64,000 bases of DNA, taken from NCBI RefSeq assembly GCF_030269925.1, contig NC_085128.1, forward strand, positions 5,334,501-5,398,500. Direction: 5' to 3'. The position numbers and the translations under genes are program-made. Of the stretch, positions 54,353 to 63,932 are shown piece by piece. The notes below the pieces were generated by a model. The model made no database searches. It was not told where the DNA came from and saw only the letters and a list, made by a program, of their open reading frames with translations. Source of the DNA: Bombyx mori. Its lineage: Eukaryota > Arthropoda > Insecta > Lepidoptera > Bombycidae. Within the stretch, counting starts at the first letter, position 1. Each line of letters begins with the position of its first letter.

Positions 54353-54540
54353 CTAGTCCAGAATTTCATCGTATTTCGGGCATTCTTTCACACATTTATG
54401 AGCGATAGAGTCCCTTATGAGGCCAGGCTTGCACCAGCAGTCACAGTAGTGTTTCCTGTTTGAGTGCGCGCTTCGTAATGCACAGATTGTCTCGAAGGCG
54501 CAATTTGGACCCGGATCATATTGGTCTGGTGGACATTCCG
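54353..54540 (-). CDS. TIL-domain (trypsin inhibitor-like) protein, terminal exon
   Basis: Acceptor TTTGCAG/CGGAATG behind a long T-rich tract, entering in phase 1, then 61 full codons to TAG. Reads ECPPDQYDPGPNCAFETICA, then HYCDCWCKPGLIRDSIAHKC and VKECPKYDEILD. The eight cysteines, the C-D-C-W-C-KPGLIRD segment and the KCVKECP close fit the TIL fold, a small secreted disulfide-rich domain that in Lepidoptera usually inhibits serine proteases. Two of the ten canonical cysteines are absent, as in some family members. A signal peptide must come from an upstream exon, which I did not find. A pseudogenised or orphan exon cannot be excluded. Confidence 0.75.
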
Positions 54541-55255
54541 CTGCAAATGACAAACACATTAACAATAGTACAGAAACAAAAAGAATATCATCAATGTAGT
54601 CGAAGTCAATTAAATATGCTTTATTAAGAATAACCCGATAAGTACTGGTTAAAACGTGATAAAATTTTATTGGGATCTTTAAAGAAGAAGTAGACGTTTT
54701 TAAATAAGAAGAAAATCATCAAAATCTGTTCTTCTAAAAAAAACTGAGGTAACACAAACAATACAGTCCAATTGAGAACCTGCTCCTTTTTTGAAGTTGG
54801 ATAAAATAGGATAAGCAAGGTGTATTGAAAACGTTGTCGAAATTGAAGTAGGAACAATCTACTACCCGAAGGTCAACGGAATGTAGCATCTGATTAAAAA
54901 CTAATCATACTGGTCGTTTTAGCAGAACAGAGCACGCTACCGGCGCAGAATTCACACGTACTATCTGGAACAACTGAATTCATCCAGGGTGGGTTTCCGG
55001 AGATCTTTTTTATCATGTTTTATTTTTACCACATTTACTTCTTCAAGTCTGAGGAGAGTCATCAGTAGTAGGCAGCGGCTTTGCTGAAGTCCATGAACGA
55101 TAGTGACCACTCCACATCAGCCTAAGTAAGCTCGTAAGCTCGTCTGCTGTACGACAACAAAAACTCCAAACACTACTTTAAGGGTAGGTGGTGCATAAAA
55201 TAGATAACTATACGATAAGCAATTACTGAAAGTTTTGATCACTAACTATCGCAAG
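54541..55255. other. Upstream of TIL exon: intron with repeat remnants
   Basis: Holds a common insect repeat motif CAATTGAGAACCTGCTCCTT at about 54770 and, at 55066-55146, a sense-oriented LINE family A tail remnant (AGGCAGCGGCTTTGCTGAAG). No signal-peptide exon was identified. Confidence 0.45.
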
Positions 55256-55975
55256 TTTTTTTAAGGGATTTTGTGACCTGATTACTAAGGCCTTTAAGTC
55301 ATGTCTTATTTTAATTTATATAATCTTATTTTTATGGAAAATGATAATATGGAGTGAAATGAAATGAAATGAGATTAGATGATATGGGATGAAATGTAAT
55401 CTCAGTAAAATGGTGGTCATTTACTGAGATTTTTTCAGTGGACTTTTTGGAGGATCTCGAGAAATTACGCCCTGCGGCTTTGTTTTGTTTTCCCACATTT
55501 GTGCACTTTCACAGATATTAAACAGTTAATAAACCACCGTTATTACACATTTAAACCTAAAGAAACACTAAATAGGCAAAATAAAACAAATCACACAACT
55601 TCACTCCTCGCGTTCCCGCCAAAAAGTCACTACCACAAGTTGATGTGTTCCTGCATTATATATTATATAATATTTCTGAAAGTGCACAAATGTGAGAAAA
55701 TGAAACAAAGCCGCTAGACATACTTCACGGGATCCTCCAAAAAGTCCACTGAAAAAATGTCAGTAAATTATCACCATTTTACTGAGATTATTTATCATCA
55801 CATATCATCTCATTTAATTTAATTTCATCCCAGTTGATTAATGTCTCAAATTAATCATATTCATTTCAGTTCACTCCATGTTATCATTTTTCATAAAATA
55901 AGAATATAAATTATAATAAGACATGACATAACGGGCTAAGTTACCAGGTCATAAAAATCACTTAAAAAAAATGTT
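55256..55975. mobile_element. Fold-back element with long inverted arms
   Basis: Left arm 55262-55520 (GGGATTTTGTGACCTGATTA, GTCATGTCTTATTTTAATTT, TTTACTGAGATTTTTTCAGT, TTTGTTTTGTTTTCCCACAT). Right arm 55680-55970 is its reverse complement with more divergence (AAAGTGCACAAATGTGAGAA, AAAAAGTCCACTGAAAAAAT, CCAGGTCATAAAAATC). The left arm plus CTCGCGTTCCCGCCAAAAAG also matches 33667-34052. Either a fold-back transposon or two head-to-head copies. Confidence 0.78.
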
Positions 55976-57180
55976 AATCAAACAATTGGCTAAACGACGC
56001 GCACACACATACAGCATGCACCACAAATAAAATAATAAATATAATTTTATTATAAATTTGATATAGTGCTATGAAAGAATACCTTATTGATTGAGAAAAT
56101 AAACAGAGATAATTTAAAACAATGGATGAAAAAACCTTCTTCCTTACAAAACAACAGATGTCGGTTCTTTTATCATATTGTTGATTTATCATAAAGTCTA
56201 CTACTATCTTTAATCAAGTCATTTATTCGGGAAAGTTGCATGATTTTTCTTCTTTGTAGCTACATCGTGTATTTCTCCATCAAATCATTTCTCTGAGACT
56301 CGCGAATCGTATTATTTTATAATAAGTATCTACAAGTATTTTATACTCAATAATTTTCATTAACGATAATCAATTTTGTTTTTTTTGTTTTGTTTATAAT
56401 TAATAATCGTTAGTTTTTTTTTATATATATTTTGTTGCCTAGATGAGTAAACGAACTCACGGCCGACCTGGTCGAAGTGAATTTTTCAGCTATAAACAGA
56501 TCGGACCTTTACAGTATTCGTATTCTAGATAATATCTACTTCTAGGTAATACTGGCCATAGAAAGTACTTATATTGTGAGGCCACACGGGTAACATACAC
56601 GGGGCTCCTTATCGTAATCATAAATCAGCTAACTACAAAATTATAATTAAAACAGTTTCTTAGGAGATGGACTTATCTTAATAAGTACTTCCTATATTCA
56701 TAAGGTTAAGTAAAACTCAGTACGTACTTGGCACGGTCTGTTTACAAAAGAATGTCTGTTTACAAAATAATAAGTACCTAGTGAACGAATCATTACGCTC
56801 ATTGGGTTGAAAAGGTACGCAATTTTATACTTTATCGTTAATTTCACATTGTCCGTTAACTACTTATATATGTTAAAGCTGTATATATTTTGTTATCAAA
56901 ACTAAGTTACTGTAGTTAGGATTTATAGACCACAGGACATAGCAAATCGCGTTATTTATATACACACACAACTCAATACACAAGCCGTAAATGAATATAA
57001 TATTCATAATTCTGTTAGTACCTACCTACTAATTAATCATTTTATTCCATATTATGTTAAGCTTCTTGTAAGATATGTTTTGAATTAAAATAATTGTAAA
57101 TAGACATGCTTTGATAAAAACCAACTTATAAATAGAAAAAAAAAGATATTCCAAAACAAATTAATATACACTAAAAAAAA
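55976..57180. other. Gene-free AT-rich stretch
   Basis: No exon supported. A decayed antisense Bm1 tail is visible at 56413-56473 (TTGCCTAGATGAGTAAACGA). Confidence 0.45.
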
Positions 57181-57465
57181 TATTCATCGAAATCGGTTGG
57201 CGTGATATTGAGTTATTGAGTGATTCATCTATTTGTCGCGCACGTACTTAATGCAAATTTAAGACTTATGTGGTTTTCTCATGGATACCATTATCAGAAC
57301 TTGACTAAATTGAAATGGGACCACACGGGAAGCGTCAGCTTTCTAATAAAAAAAGAATTATCAAAATCGATTCACCCAGTCAAAAGTTATGAGGTAATTA
57401 ATAAACACAAAAAAATAGCATAGTCGAATTGAGAACCTTCTCCTTTTTTTAAGTCAGTTAAATAC
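57181..57465 (+). repeat. Possible DNA-transposon or LINE relic
   Basis: Contains GGACCACACGGGAAGCGTCA and ends TCGAATTGAGAACCTTCTCC then TTTTTTTAAGTCAG, the same end motif seen inverted-free near 54770. This end is common in insect repeats. Family unknown. Confidence 0.3.
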
Positions 57466-57845
57466 ACAATAAAACATAAATTTGATTGTTTGTATTTATT
57501 GTACCAAATAAGTATACTGAATGACGTAATCATGAATACGTTAATTTTTGTAGAATACCCAGAACCCGAAACAACGCAACATTTTATTTATCACAACATA
57601 TTTTGTTCTTTTTTTGTGTCGAACAAAAACTTACCAGAGCTAATTCCCAGACACGAAATAATGAATAACAAAACAAACCAAAGATTCATCTTGCCTCGTT
57701 TCACTCACAGCGATGACTACTTCGTTTATCATCGTTTGTATACATTTTATTTAACCTTCAACACTTTATCTGTCTTACAACTGTATGTATCTAGTGACAT
57801 GGTTTAATTTCTTTTAGTAAATGGGCCGTCACGTCGAAAAAACAT
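57466..57845. other. Unrecognised stretch with an open frame
   Basis: A plus-strand frame of 105 codons (57490-57807; EYPEPETTQHFIYHNIFCS, PRFTHSDDYFVYHRLYTF) has no motif I recognise and no Kozak or splice support. Left uncalled. Confidence 0.3.
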
Positions 57846-57849
57846 CACT

Positions 57850-58125
57850 GGTTTTCATGTAATTACCGAGACCCAAAAACATCGTTATGGGTATGCCTTC
57901 ACTCACCTTGAAACATGAGGCCTATCTCTCAATTTTATTCGCACAATATCCTTCAATTCGAAACACATGACTGCTTAATGGTAGACATAGCTAGAGGGTG
58001 ATGGTGCCTACCCGTGCTTCCAGTATTGTAAAATACGCTCTACCTACAACCAGTAACAATACAAATTAGACATGTTTTTTGTGGGTTCAACTTTTATTAC
58101 AGTGATTTTTCTTCATCGTAAACAA
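57850..58125 (-). mobile_element. Old Bm1 SINE
   Basis: Diverged antisense copy: TACCGAGACCCAAAAACATC, GATGGTGCCTACCCGTGC and the GTGGGTTCAACTTTTATTAC segment. Confidence 0.6.
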
Positions 58126-58289
58126 GAGTTAATTACATTTTTTTGCGATCCTTTATATTTCTATTACAGTAGTACCTATAACATTAGTGCAATTAGGTAA
58201 TTGAGGCATTAACTGTGCTCTATTTAGTAAATAGAGTACTCGTTATACCTATAATTAAAACCATTTAGTTCCAAGGAGTCTACAAGTAC

Positions 58290-58478
58290 ACATATAGGCT
58301 CACAGCCCACCTGATATTAAGCATCACCGAAGACCGTAGACATCAACAATGTAAATGCCGCCACCCGCTTTGAGTGGGGCAAAGTCTCAGTTAAAATGGC
58401 TGTCCCACTCTTAATAAACCCAACGCAGTACTGCTTGGTGGTAGAAATAGGTTGGGTAGTGCAGTGCAGTGTGCTTAG
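58290..58478 (-). mobile_element. Old Bm1 SINE
   Basis: TAGGCTCACAGCCCACCTGA, GACATCAACAATGTAAATGC and TACTGCTTGGTGGTAGAAAT. Diverged, 5'-truncated. Confidence 0.7.
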
Positions 58479-58534
58479 TGCGAATTTTTTAACGTTCTCG
58501 ATAGCGTAAAAGTTAACTCAAATTTGTATGCAAT

Positions 58535-58645
58535 TAGAACGCTAAGAAGATCCGGCGAGAAACTCAGTGGGCTGTGTCTATGGGTTAATTCGCTCGTCGA
58601 GCCCTTCGTCGCAAGCGACGGATTCGACGAGGACGGTGACCGGGA
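58535..58645 (-). repeat. Dispersed CTGAGTTTCTCGCC-type repeat, inverted copy
   Basis: GATCCGGCGAGAAACTCAGT, GGGTTAATTCGCTCGTCGAG and CAAGCGACGGATTCGACGAG, the reverse of the upstream half of the 11037 copy. Inserted between two Bm1 remnants. Confidence 0.75.
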
Positions 58646-58664
58646 CTCGCACTAGGCACACAGA

Positions 58665-58850
58665 GCTTATATGCAAAACAACGTCGTGCACCACTCACCC
58701 TGAGATATGAGATTGAAGTGTCATTGTACCCAATAACGGCCGTCCCACTCTTCAAACCGAAACTCATGATAGCTCCGCGTGAGAAATTAGAAGGATGGCG
58801 GTACCTACCCGTGCGTTCGGTCCTAAAAACACGCCTTATCACAAGCTAAA
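58665..58850 (-). mobile_element. Old Bm1 SINE
   Basis: CACCCTGAGATATGAGATTG, CTTCAAACCGAAACTCATGA and GGCGGTACCTACCCGTGCG. Probably the other half of the 58290 copy or a second insertion. Confidence 0.65.
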
Positions 58851-60202
58851 AAAACAACTTTTAAACGTAGGTATTCGAGTTGTTGTGTAAGTATAGTGGT
58901 GCTCTAAGATAAATTAAGAATAGAAATTTCTATCAATTTATGAGAATATCAACAGCAATTAAAATTTACTTCAACTTACGTAGTAGGTAGGTACTTGTTA
59001 GACACGAGATCTGATGTAAAATTCCGGTGAACTTGAAACCGTTCTGCATCAGAGCTCATGACTACACGATGAGGTATAATCAATTACCTACTGAGTATGT
59101 GTTATTTTTGCGCAGAAACGTTGTTATTCTGATAATAATCACAATTTTTCAAATCAGTTTGTAAGCTAACAGAACTAAAATGTAATTGCAGATCGGCCTA
59201 AAACATTTTTAATACGAACAAAACATTGTTGTGATTATGTAGTCATATAATATTTGTTTACGTTTAAAACTCCAGCAGTCACAGTGGCCGATAAGAATAT
59301 AAATCATTACACGCGTACTCCAAGCTAAGCACAACTGACCTATGAACTATCTCGGGCATTCTCGGGTCAACCGCACTGTTGTCGGATTTCTTCAGGGGCA
59401 AACAAACTATTGACTCTCGTTATCGATGTTCATGGTTATGAATTAACCAAGGGACCAACCAAGATACGGAACATCTCAATGGTAGCTCATACTTTGATTG
59501 AATCACATGGAATGCACTTTTAATTAGGTATTATTATTTTTGGAACGAAGTTGGGAAGGGGTACCCTAACCAGGAAAAAGCGTCCGTAACGTAAGATTTT
59601 TTATTAGTAATGCACACAGTGTACGACTTAACTTTGTAATAACGTACAAAAATAACATATTTTTTTTATCATTTATTGACCACGATCTCAGAGCGTTCGT
59701 TTGCGCAATACACTAACTCTTATGCAAACAACCGTGAATGAAGTGTACCACAATAAGTTCGCACGTTACCGAATGACCGTGGGTTGTTGCGAAACCTCCA
59801 GTTTTATTTTCTTTATACCTCGAATAGAACTTAAAATTAATATTTTTATAATAAGGAACTTCGTTCCTATCCGTGTGTCCCACGACACCACACATATTTT
59901 TTTATTCGTCCAACCTTGCTGCATAAGAATGACTTCTCATCGAACAAGTCTGTAGCGTTAAACGTGGTTCACGAACACTTCGATGTCTGCCATCAGGCCT
60001 GAAACTAAATAGAATGAAAGCCCTTAAACATATCTTCAGAAGTCGTTAGAATACGATAGCACAAATAAATGTACTTGCATGTGATATAAATTTTGGATTG
60101 ACCATTTTATATCTCGCTAGTTCAAGACATAAAGGTCAACTCATATCGACTTGCTGTTTTGCATTTGCACTTTGCATACAAACATTCAGATAAGGACTCT
60201 AG
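58851..60202. other. Gene-free stretch
   Basis: No exon supported; open frames on both strands at 59700-59955 show no motif. Confidence 0.4.
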
Positions 60203-60333
60203 TTGTAAGTATGACCTATGATTTATTAAAAGATATGTTTGGAACAGAAAAGTCGCACTCGGTCAATTTTATAATTTCTGGACATCTCCTGGACTATGCT
60301 CCTGGACAACTCCGTTTGCATTTCAATTTGTGG
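60203..60333 (+). CDS. Possible exon, unrecognised
   Basis: Acceptor-like ACTCTAG/TTGTAAG, an ATG at 60211, then 41 open codons (MTYDLLKDMFGTEKSHSVNF, IISGHLLDYAPGQLRLHFNL, W) ending exactly at a donor-like TGG/GTGAGC in phase 0. The peptide looks protein-like, but I cannot name a family and found no partner exon. Confidence 0.2.
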
Positions 60334-60934
60334 GTGAGCATGTTTATTTTAATTTTGTGAGCAAGTCTTTTTTAAAACACAAGGTCAAATTACTATAAAA
60401 AAAATTGAAAAGTCAAATCGTTAGTTCGCTCTAGTTTCGTCATATAATTGAGTTACCGAGAATTTTAATATCGAGATCCGGTGTGCCGTTCGATGTGACT
60501 TATCGGTGGTTGTGACGAGCTTTAAGCTCATTTAGGAGGTACAGCAGAAGTCGTTCGGATTATGATGATGATAATGAAAGCAATCTTTAAAACTGTGCAT
60601 AGTCGGTATCATGTATAAAAAAATGATAAACTAGAAAAGACGGCGTATGTTCATATTTGAGCTAATTCTATCACAAGTTTTCCCTCAATAAATTGAAGTG
60701 AAAAAGTAAAATTGGTTATTAAAATCTATTTTATTTAATTCCTTTGTAGTATATAGTTATAAAAACAAAATATTTCAGCTAATTTAAGAATTTTCTAAAT
60801 TAACTACATATTGCGTGTCACACGATCAAAATGATTCCCTCCAAATCTGTGTAATGTATTTGTAAGTACTAGAAAATGTTTACTTGATTCCCTTTTGACG
60901 TCATAATACCATAAATAACAGTTTTTTTTTTAGT
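60334..60934. other. Gene-free stretch
   Basis: No supported feature. Confidence 0.45.
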
Positions 60935-61150
60935 GCTTAAATGGGTCGATGAGAACACCGCCCGCCTAATGTTAGTGGTTACCTGAGCTCAGACGTCAAC
61001 ACAAAGAATAACATATATGCCGCCACCCAATACCGTCTTTACCATAAGGGCACACGGGGCCTGTTTTGTTTTTGCCATTTTGTTTTGATAAACAAAACGG
61101 CAGAAATAGGCAGGGTGGTAGTTCCTACCCATGCGGGCCCATATTATTTA
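60935..61150 (-). mobile_element. Old Bm1 SINE with internal insertion
   Basis: GTGCTTAAATGGGTCGATGA, CGCCCGCCTAATGTTAGTGG and GGCAGAAATAGGCAGGGTGG, with about 50 bp of foreign sequence (GGGCCTGTTTTGTTTTTGCC) replacing the middle. Confidence 0.7.
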
Positions 61151-62041
61151 GCAGTACTTACCATTACTTACTTCATATTATTATATATTTTATTTCTTGT
61201 ATTTTGACTAAACTTTATTAACATTTTATTTATTACATATTTTTCCGGATTTGCTCACAGCTGTAGAAGGTCACTGATTTAAGTCAAACTATGCACAATA
61301 ACATACAAATGTATTGATTTCTTATAAAATGATTCCAAAATTCAACTTGGTTAAACAAGCTATTTTTTTTTCTTAAATCTTATTGGTAACGGAGAAACAT
61401 ACAATTTAGTACATCTGGACCCTGAATACCAGAATAAATTTAGAAATATAACATTGTTTCTGACTCTTAAGCAAAGCCACAATACAAGAGTCAAATACTT
61501 TTTATGCATTGCAAACATTTTTAGTAGAATGAGTCAGGAATATACAAGTTTTATTATTAATTTTAAAGATTTTCACAAAACAGTCTTATATGACTGCTCT
61601 TTCCACTTAATTACAATTTAATCTTTATAATTACTTAAATAGACTAAGCTATCTTATCTACGAACAGAAATAATAGAATGTAAAAACTAAAATACACTGT
61701 AAATACAATAGTTATTGCTTTTCAAGGCATCACAGTTGCTAATTACTGTTAAAACTTTTACCAAGACTTAAAGCTACTAAAAATACTTGTTTACCCTATG
61801 TATTATCTATGTTTATATTGAATATATCTAAATATTCTCGTAGTCAACAGAATTAAAAATCAAATTTTATTATTAAAAAATTTAAAATTTTATAATATAG
61901 GTCAGGAAAATATCTACATTATGTAACACTGTCTATCTATACATAAAAATAATTCCTTGGCTATTTTTAAATTATTGATCACAACAAAGATGCTGTCCAT
62001 TTCATCAAAAACTTGCTTAGAAAATATTGATTTGTAGGTCA
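61151..62041. other. 3' flank / 3' UTR side of the MPLKIP-like gene
   Basis: AT-rich. Several AATAAA motifs on the minus strand, the nearest clear one at 61866-61871 about 170 nt past the stop. No other feature. Confidence 0.45.
61866..61871 (-). terminator. Candidate poly(A) signal of MPLKIP-like gene
   Basis: AATAAA on the minus strand about 170 nt after the stop at 62042. AATAAA is frequent in this AT-rich DNA, so the assignment is tentative. Confidence 0.3.
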
Positions 62042-62152
62042 TTATTTCGTGTTTTGGCGAAGTTGAGCCCACGGATCTTCCAGCATTGAAGGGTGCAAAT
62101 ATGCATCTATACTAGGCCCATTATCTGTATTATAGCTGTTGTTGCTATCACT
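62042..62152 (-). CDS. MPLKIP: MPLKIP-like exon 2
   Basis: Begins SDSNNSYNTDNGPS, carries HPSMLEDPW and ends RQNTK, TAA at 62042-62044 followed by an overlapping TGA. Confidence 0.85.
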   Translation of the reverse strand, partial: SDSNNSYNTDNGPSIDAYLHPSMLEDPWAQLRQNTK

Positions 62153-62726
62153 CTGAAAAAAGAAACAAATTTAGTGCCTGTATAGAATGTCTTAATATAT
62201 AAAATGAATAAATTGACAAGACAATACACGTGAATAGATATATATGTCATTTTATTATTTAATATCATCCATATATATCACATTATCTGACTTTTACTGA
62301 ATCAACTGGTGCTGTAGTTAGCACCGCTGACTTGTGCCTGACTTGTTGTGGGTTCAATTTCCAAATCACACAAATATTTGTGATGAACATGTGTTTTTGA
62401 TAAAATGGTTTGTTTATTCTTTGTGTTTGGGTGTTTATTATTTATATATGTATATATAGAAATAACGATGTAGGTCAGTCAACACACAGGGAATTCTAAT
62501 TTGGAGCCCGATTACCCCAAAGGTTTAACTTGGAAAAATATAGCAATCTATAGCATACCCCAAAGGTGCTGTTCCTTGAATTGTTACCCCATCGGTTATA
62601 ACCACTGCGTCTATGACCGTTCTGAAAACGATTGTTCTGATAATTCCTTTGATTTTGTTGTTTTCCAGGTTGCCATTTATTTTGCACCGGAGTGCTTTGA
62701 TTTAACGGAATGAAGCCGTCTGACAT
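62042..62726 (-). CDS. MPLKIP: MPLKIP/TTDN1-like protein, two exons, complete
   Basis: Exon 1 is 62726-62559 (56 codons), exon 2 is 62152-62042 (36 codons plus TAA), joined GGG/GTATGC to TTTCAG/AGTGAT in phase 0, giving 92 residues. Exon 1 is a Gln/Asn/Arg/Gly-rich disordered segment (NKWQPGKQQNQRNYQNNRFQ, RRSGYNRWGNNSRN). Exon 2 has the family signature: IDAYLHPSMLEDPWAQL, matching the C-terminal YFKPSMLEDPW motif of vertebrate M-phase-specific PLK1-interacting protein (TTDN1). The human protein (about 179 residues) is mutated in non-photosensitive trichothiodystrophy; its role is tied to the intron lariat debranching enzyme and RNA processing. The insect protein is about half that length and ends soon after the motif. 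Identification rests on this motif plus the low-complexity N-terminus. Confidence 0.82.
62295..62490 (+). mobile_element. tRNA-derived SINE, lepidopteran type, in MPLKIP intron
   Basis: Head GGTGCTGTAGTTAGCACCGC, A-box-like, then GTGGGTTCAATTTCC as B box, followed by the body TTGTGTTTGGGTGTTTATTA and a TATATATA stretch. This matches a SINE type found across moths and differs from Bm1. It lies antisense to the host gene. Confidence 0.65.
62559..62726 (-). CDS. MPLKIP: MPLKIP-like exon 1
   Basis: ATG at 62724-62726 in context ACAATGT, then MSDGFIPLNQSTPVQ. No longer in-frame start is seen upstream. A CCAAT-like CCAATCAATCAC lies about 30 bp upstream. Confidence 0.82.
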
Positions 62727-63196
62727 TGTAACAATTGCTAATATTAAATGTTAACCAATCAATCACAGTGCACAATATAGCAATACTCTAAAGTTTAAAC
62801 GGTGATTTAAATGGGTAGGTGAACTGACCCCCTGTATTTGTTATTTATTGTAGATTTTCCAGAGCAATTAGTAAATGTTTTATTAAGCTGCTCAGCAACC
62901 CCAGTTACACCACGACTGCTAGCCAAACGGTTTATAATTTATAACTTTATAATTACTGCGAGTCTACTCTACCAAGAAGAAATTTATCGTGTACGAGTCT
63001 ACGCCGATAAAAGTTGAGAATTTTGACATAATACGATTCATAGATACCTATATATTTTTTTTCCTTATTAGGAAAGGCAAAGGGAGAGTTCATAGATAAT
63101 ACACTTAAGTGACTTATGCAAATGCATTGAGTAAATAAGTACCGTACCTACTGCAAATGCTATTGTCATGAGCGTCCATGGAACTTAATTTTTTTT
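62727..63196. other. 5' flank of the MPLKIP-like gene
   Basis: Should contain the promoter. CCAATCAATCAC at 62755-62766 is the only element I can point to; no TATA box stands out. Confidence 0.35.
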
Positions 63197-63300
63197 AAAA
63201 GGGTTTTTATGATCTGGTAACTAAGACCTTTAGGTCAATTCTTATTTTAATTTATAAATATTCTTAATTTTGTGAAATGTGAAAATATGAAGGGAAATGA
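63197..63300 (+). mobile_element. 5' fragment of the 33.7/55.3-kb element
   Basis: AAAAGGGTTTTTATGATCTG, GTAACTAAGACCTTTAGGTC and TTATTTTAATTTATAAATAT match the start of the copies at 33667 and 55262, then the similarity stops. Confidence 0.65.
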
Positions 63301-63503
63301 AGTTTTGGGATGTTTAACGACGGAGGGGAAATCTTCCACCGAGCGGGTGATATTGCTCGATAGACCGACGGTCCGAATATTGTTATTCGGAACTTGTATA
63401 TATGCGCTTTATCTTGAAAATGTCGTAAACGAGATTCAGGCATCTGTCAATTGTCTTGCTTTGTATGATGGCTACCGCCACAAAGTCGTCGTGGCCTAAT
63501 TGA

Positions 63504-63932
63504 AGTCGTCGTGGCTTAGAGGATAAGACGTCCGGTGCATTCGTATCTAGCGATGTTCAATCTAGCGGGTACCAATTTTTCTAATGAAATACGTACTTAA
63601 CAAATGTTCACGATTGACTTCCACGGTGAAGGAATAACATCGTGTAGTAAAAATCAAACCCGCAAAATTGTAATTTGCGTAATTACTGGTGGTAGAACCT
63701 CTCGTGAGTCCGCACGGGTAGGTACCACCGCCTTGCCTATTTTTGCCGTGAAGCAGTAATGCGTTTCGGTTTGAAGGGTGGGGCAGCCGTTGTATCTATA
63801 CTGAGATCTTAGAACTTATATCTCAAGGAGAGTGGCGCATTTACGTTGTAGATGTCTATGGGCTCCAGTAACCACTTAGCGCCAGGTGGGCTGTGAGCTC
63901 GTCCACCCATCTAAGCAACAAAAAAAAAAAAA
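63504..63932 (+). mobile_element. Bm1 SINE, nearly full length with tRNA-like head
   Basis: Sense copy of about 430 bp. RNA polymerase III A box TGGCTTAGAGG at 63512-63522 and B box GTTCAATCT at 63555-63563 (one mismatch at the last base). Body: AAACCCGCAAAATTGTAATT, GGTGGTAGAACCTCTCGTGA, GTGAAGCAGTAATGCGTTTC, GTAGATGTCTATGGGCTCCA, GTGAGCTCGTCCACCCATCT, then a poly-A tail. The first 16 bases of the head occur twice (63484 and 63504). All other Bm1 calls in this annotation were made by comparison with this copy. Confidence 0.95.

Noticed and set aside
54541..54600. Minus-strand reading LFVSVLLLMCLSFAAECPP that looks like a signal peptide fused to the TIL domain
   Set aside because: There is no in-frame ATG that would include the hydrophobic part, and the DNA is the T-rich tract of a good splice acceptor (TTTGCAG), so it is better explained as intron.
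57490..57807. 105-codon plus-strand frame as a gene
   Set aside because: No motif, no splice or start context, AT-rich composition, and it follows a repeat relic.
58585..58842. 85-codon Arg-rich open frame on the minus strand
   Set aside because: It lies wholly within two repeat copies (dispersed repeat and old Bm1).
62308..62370. Genuine tRNA gene in the MPLKIP intron
   Set aside because: The A/B-box-like head cannot form a full cloverleaf and continues into a SINE body.
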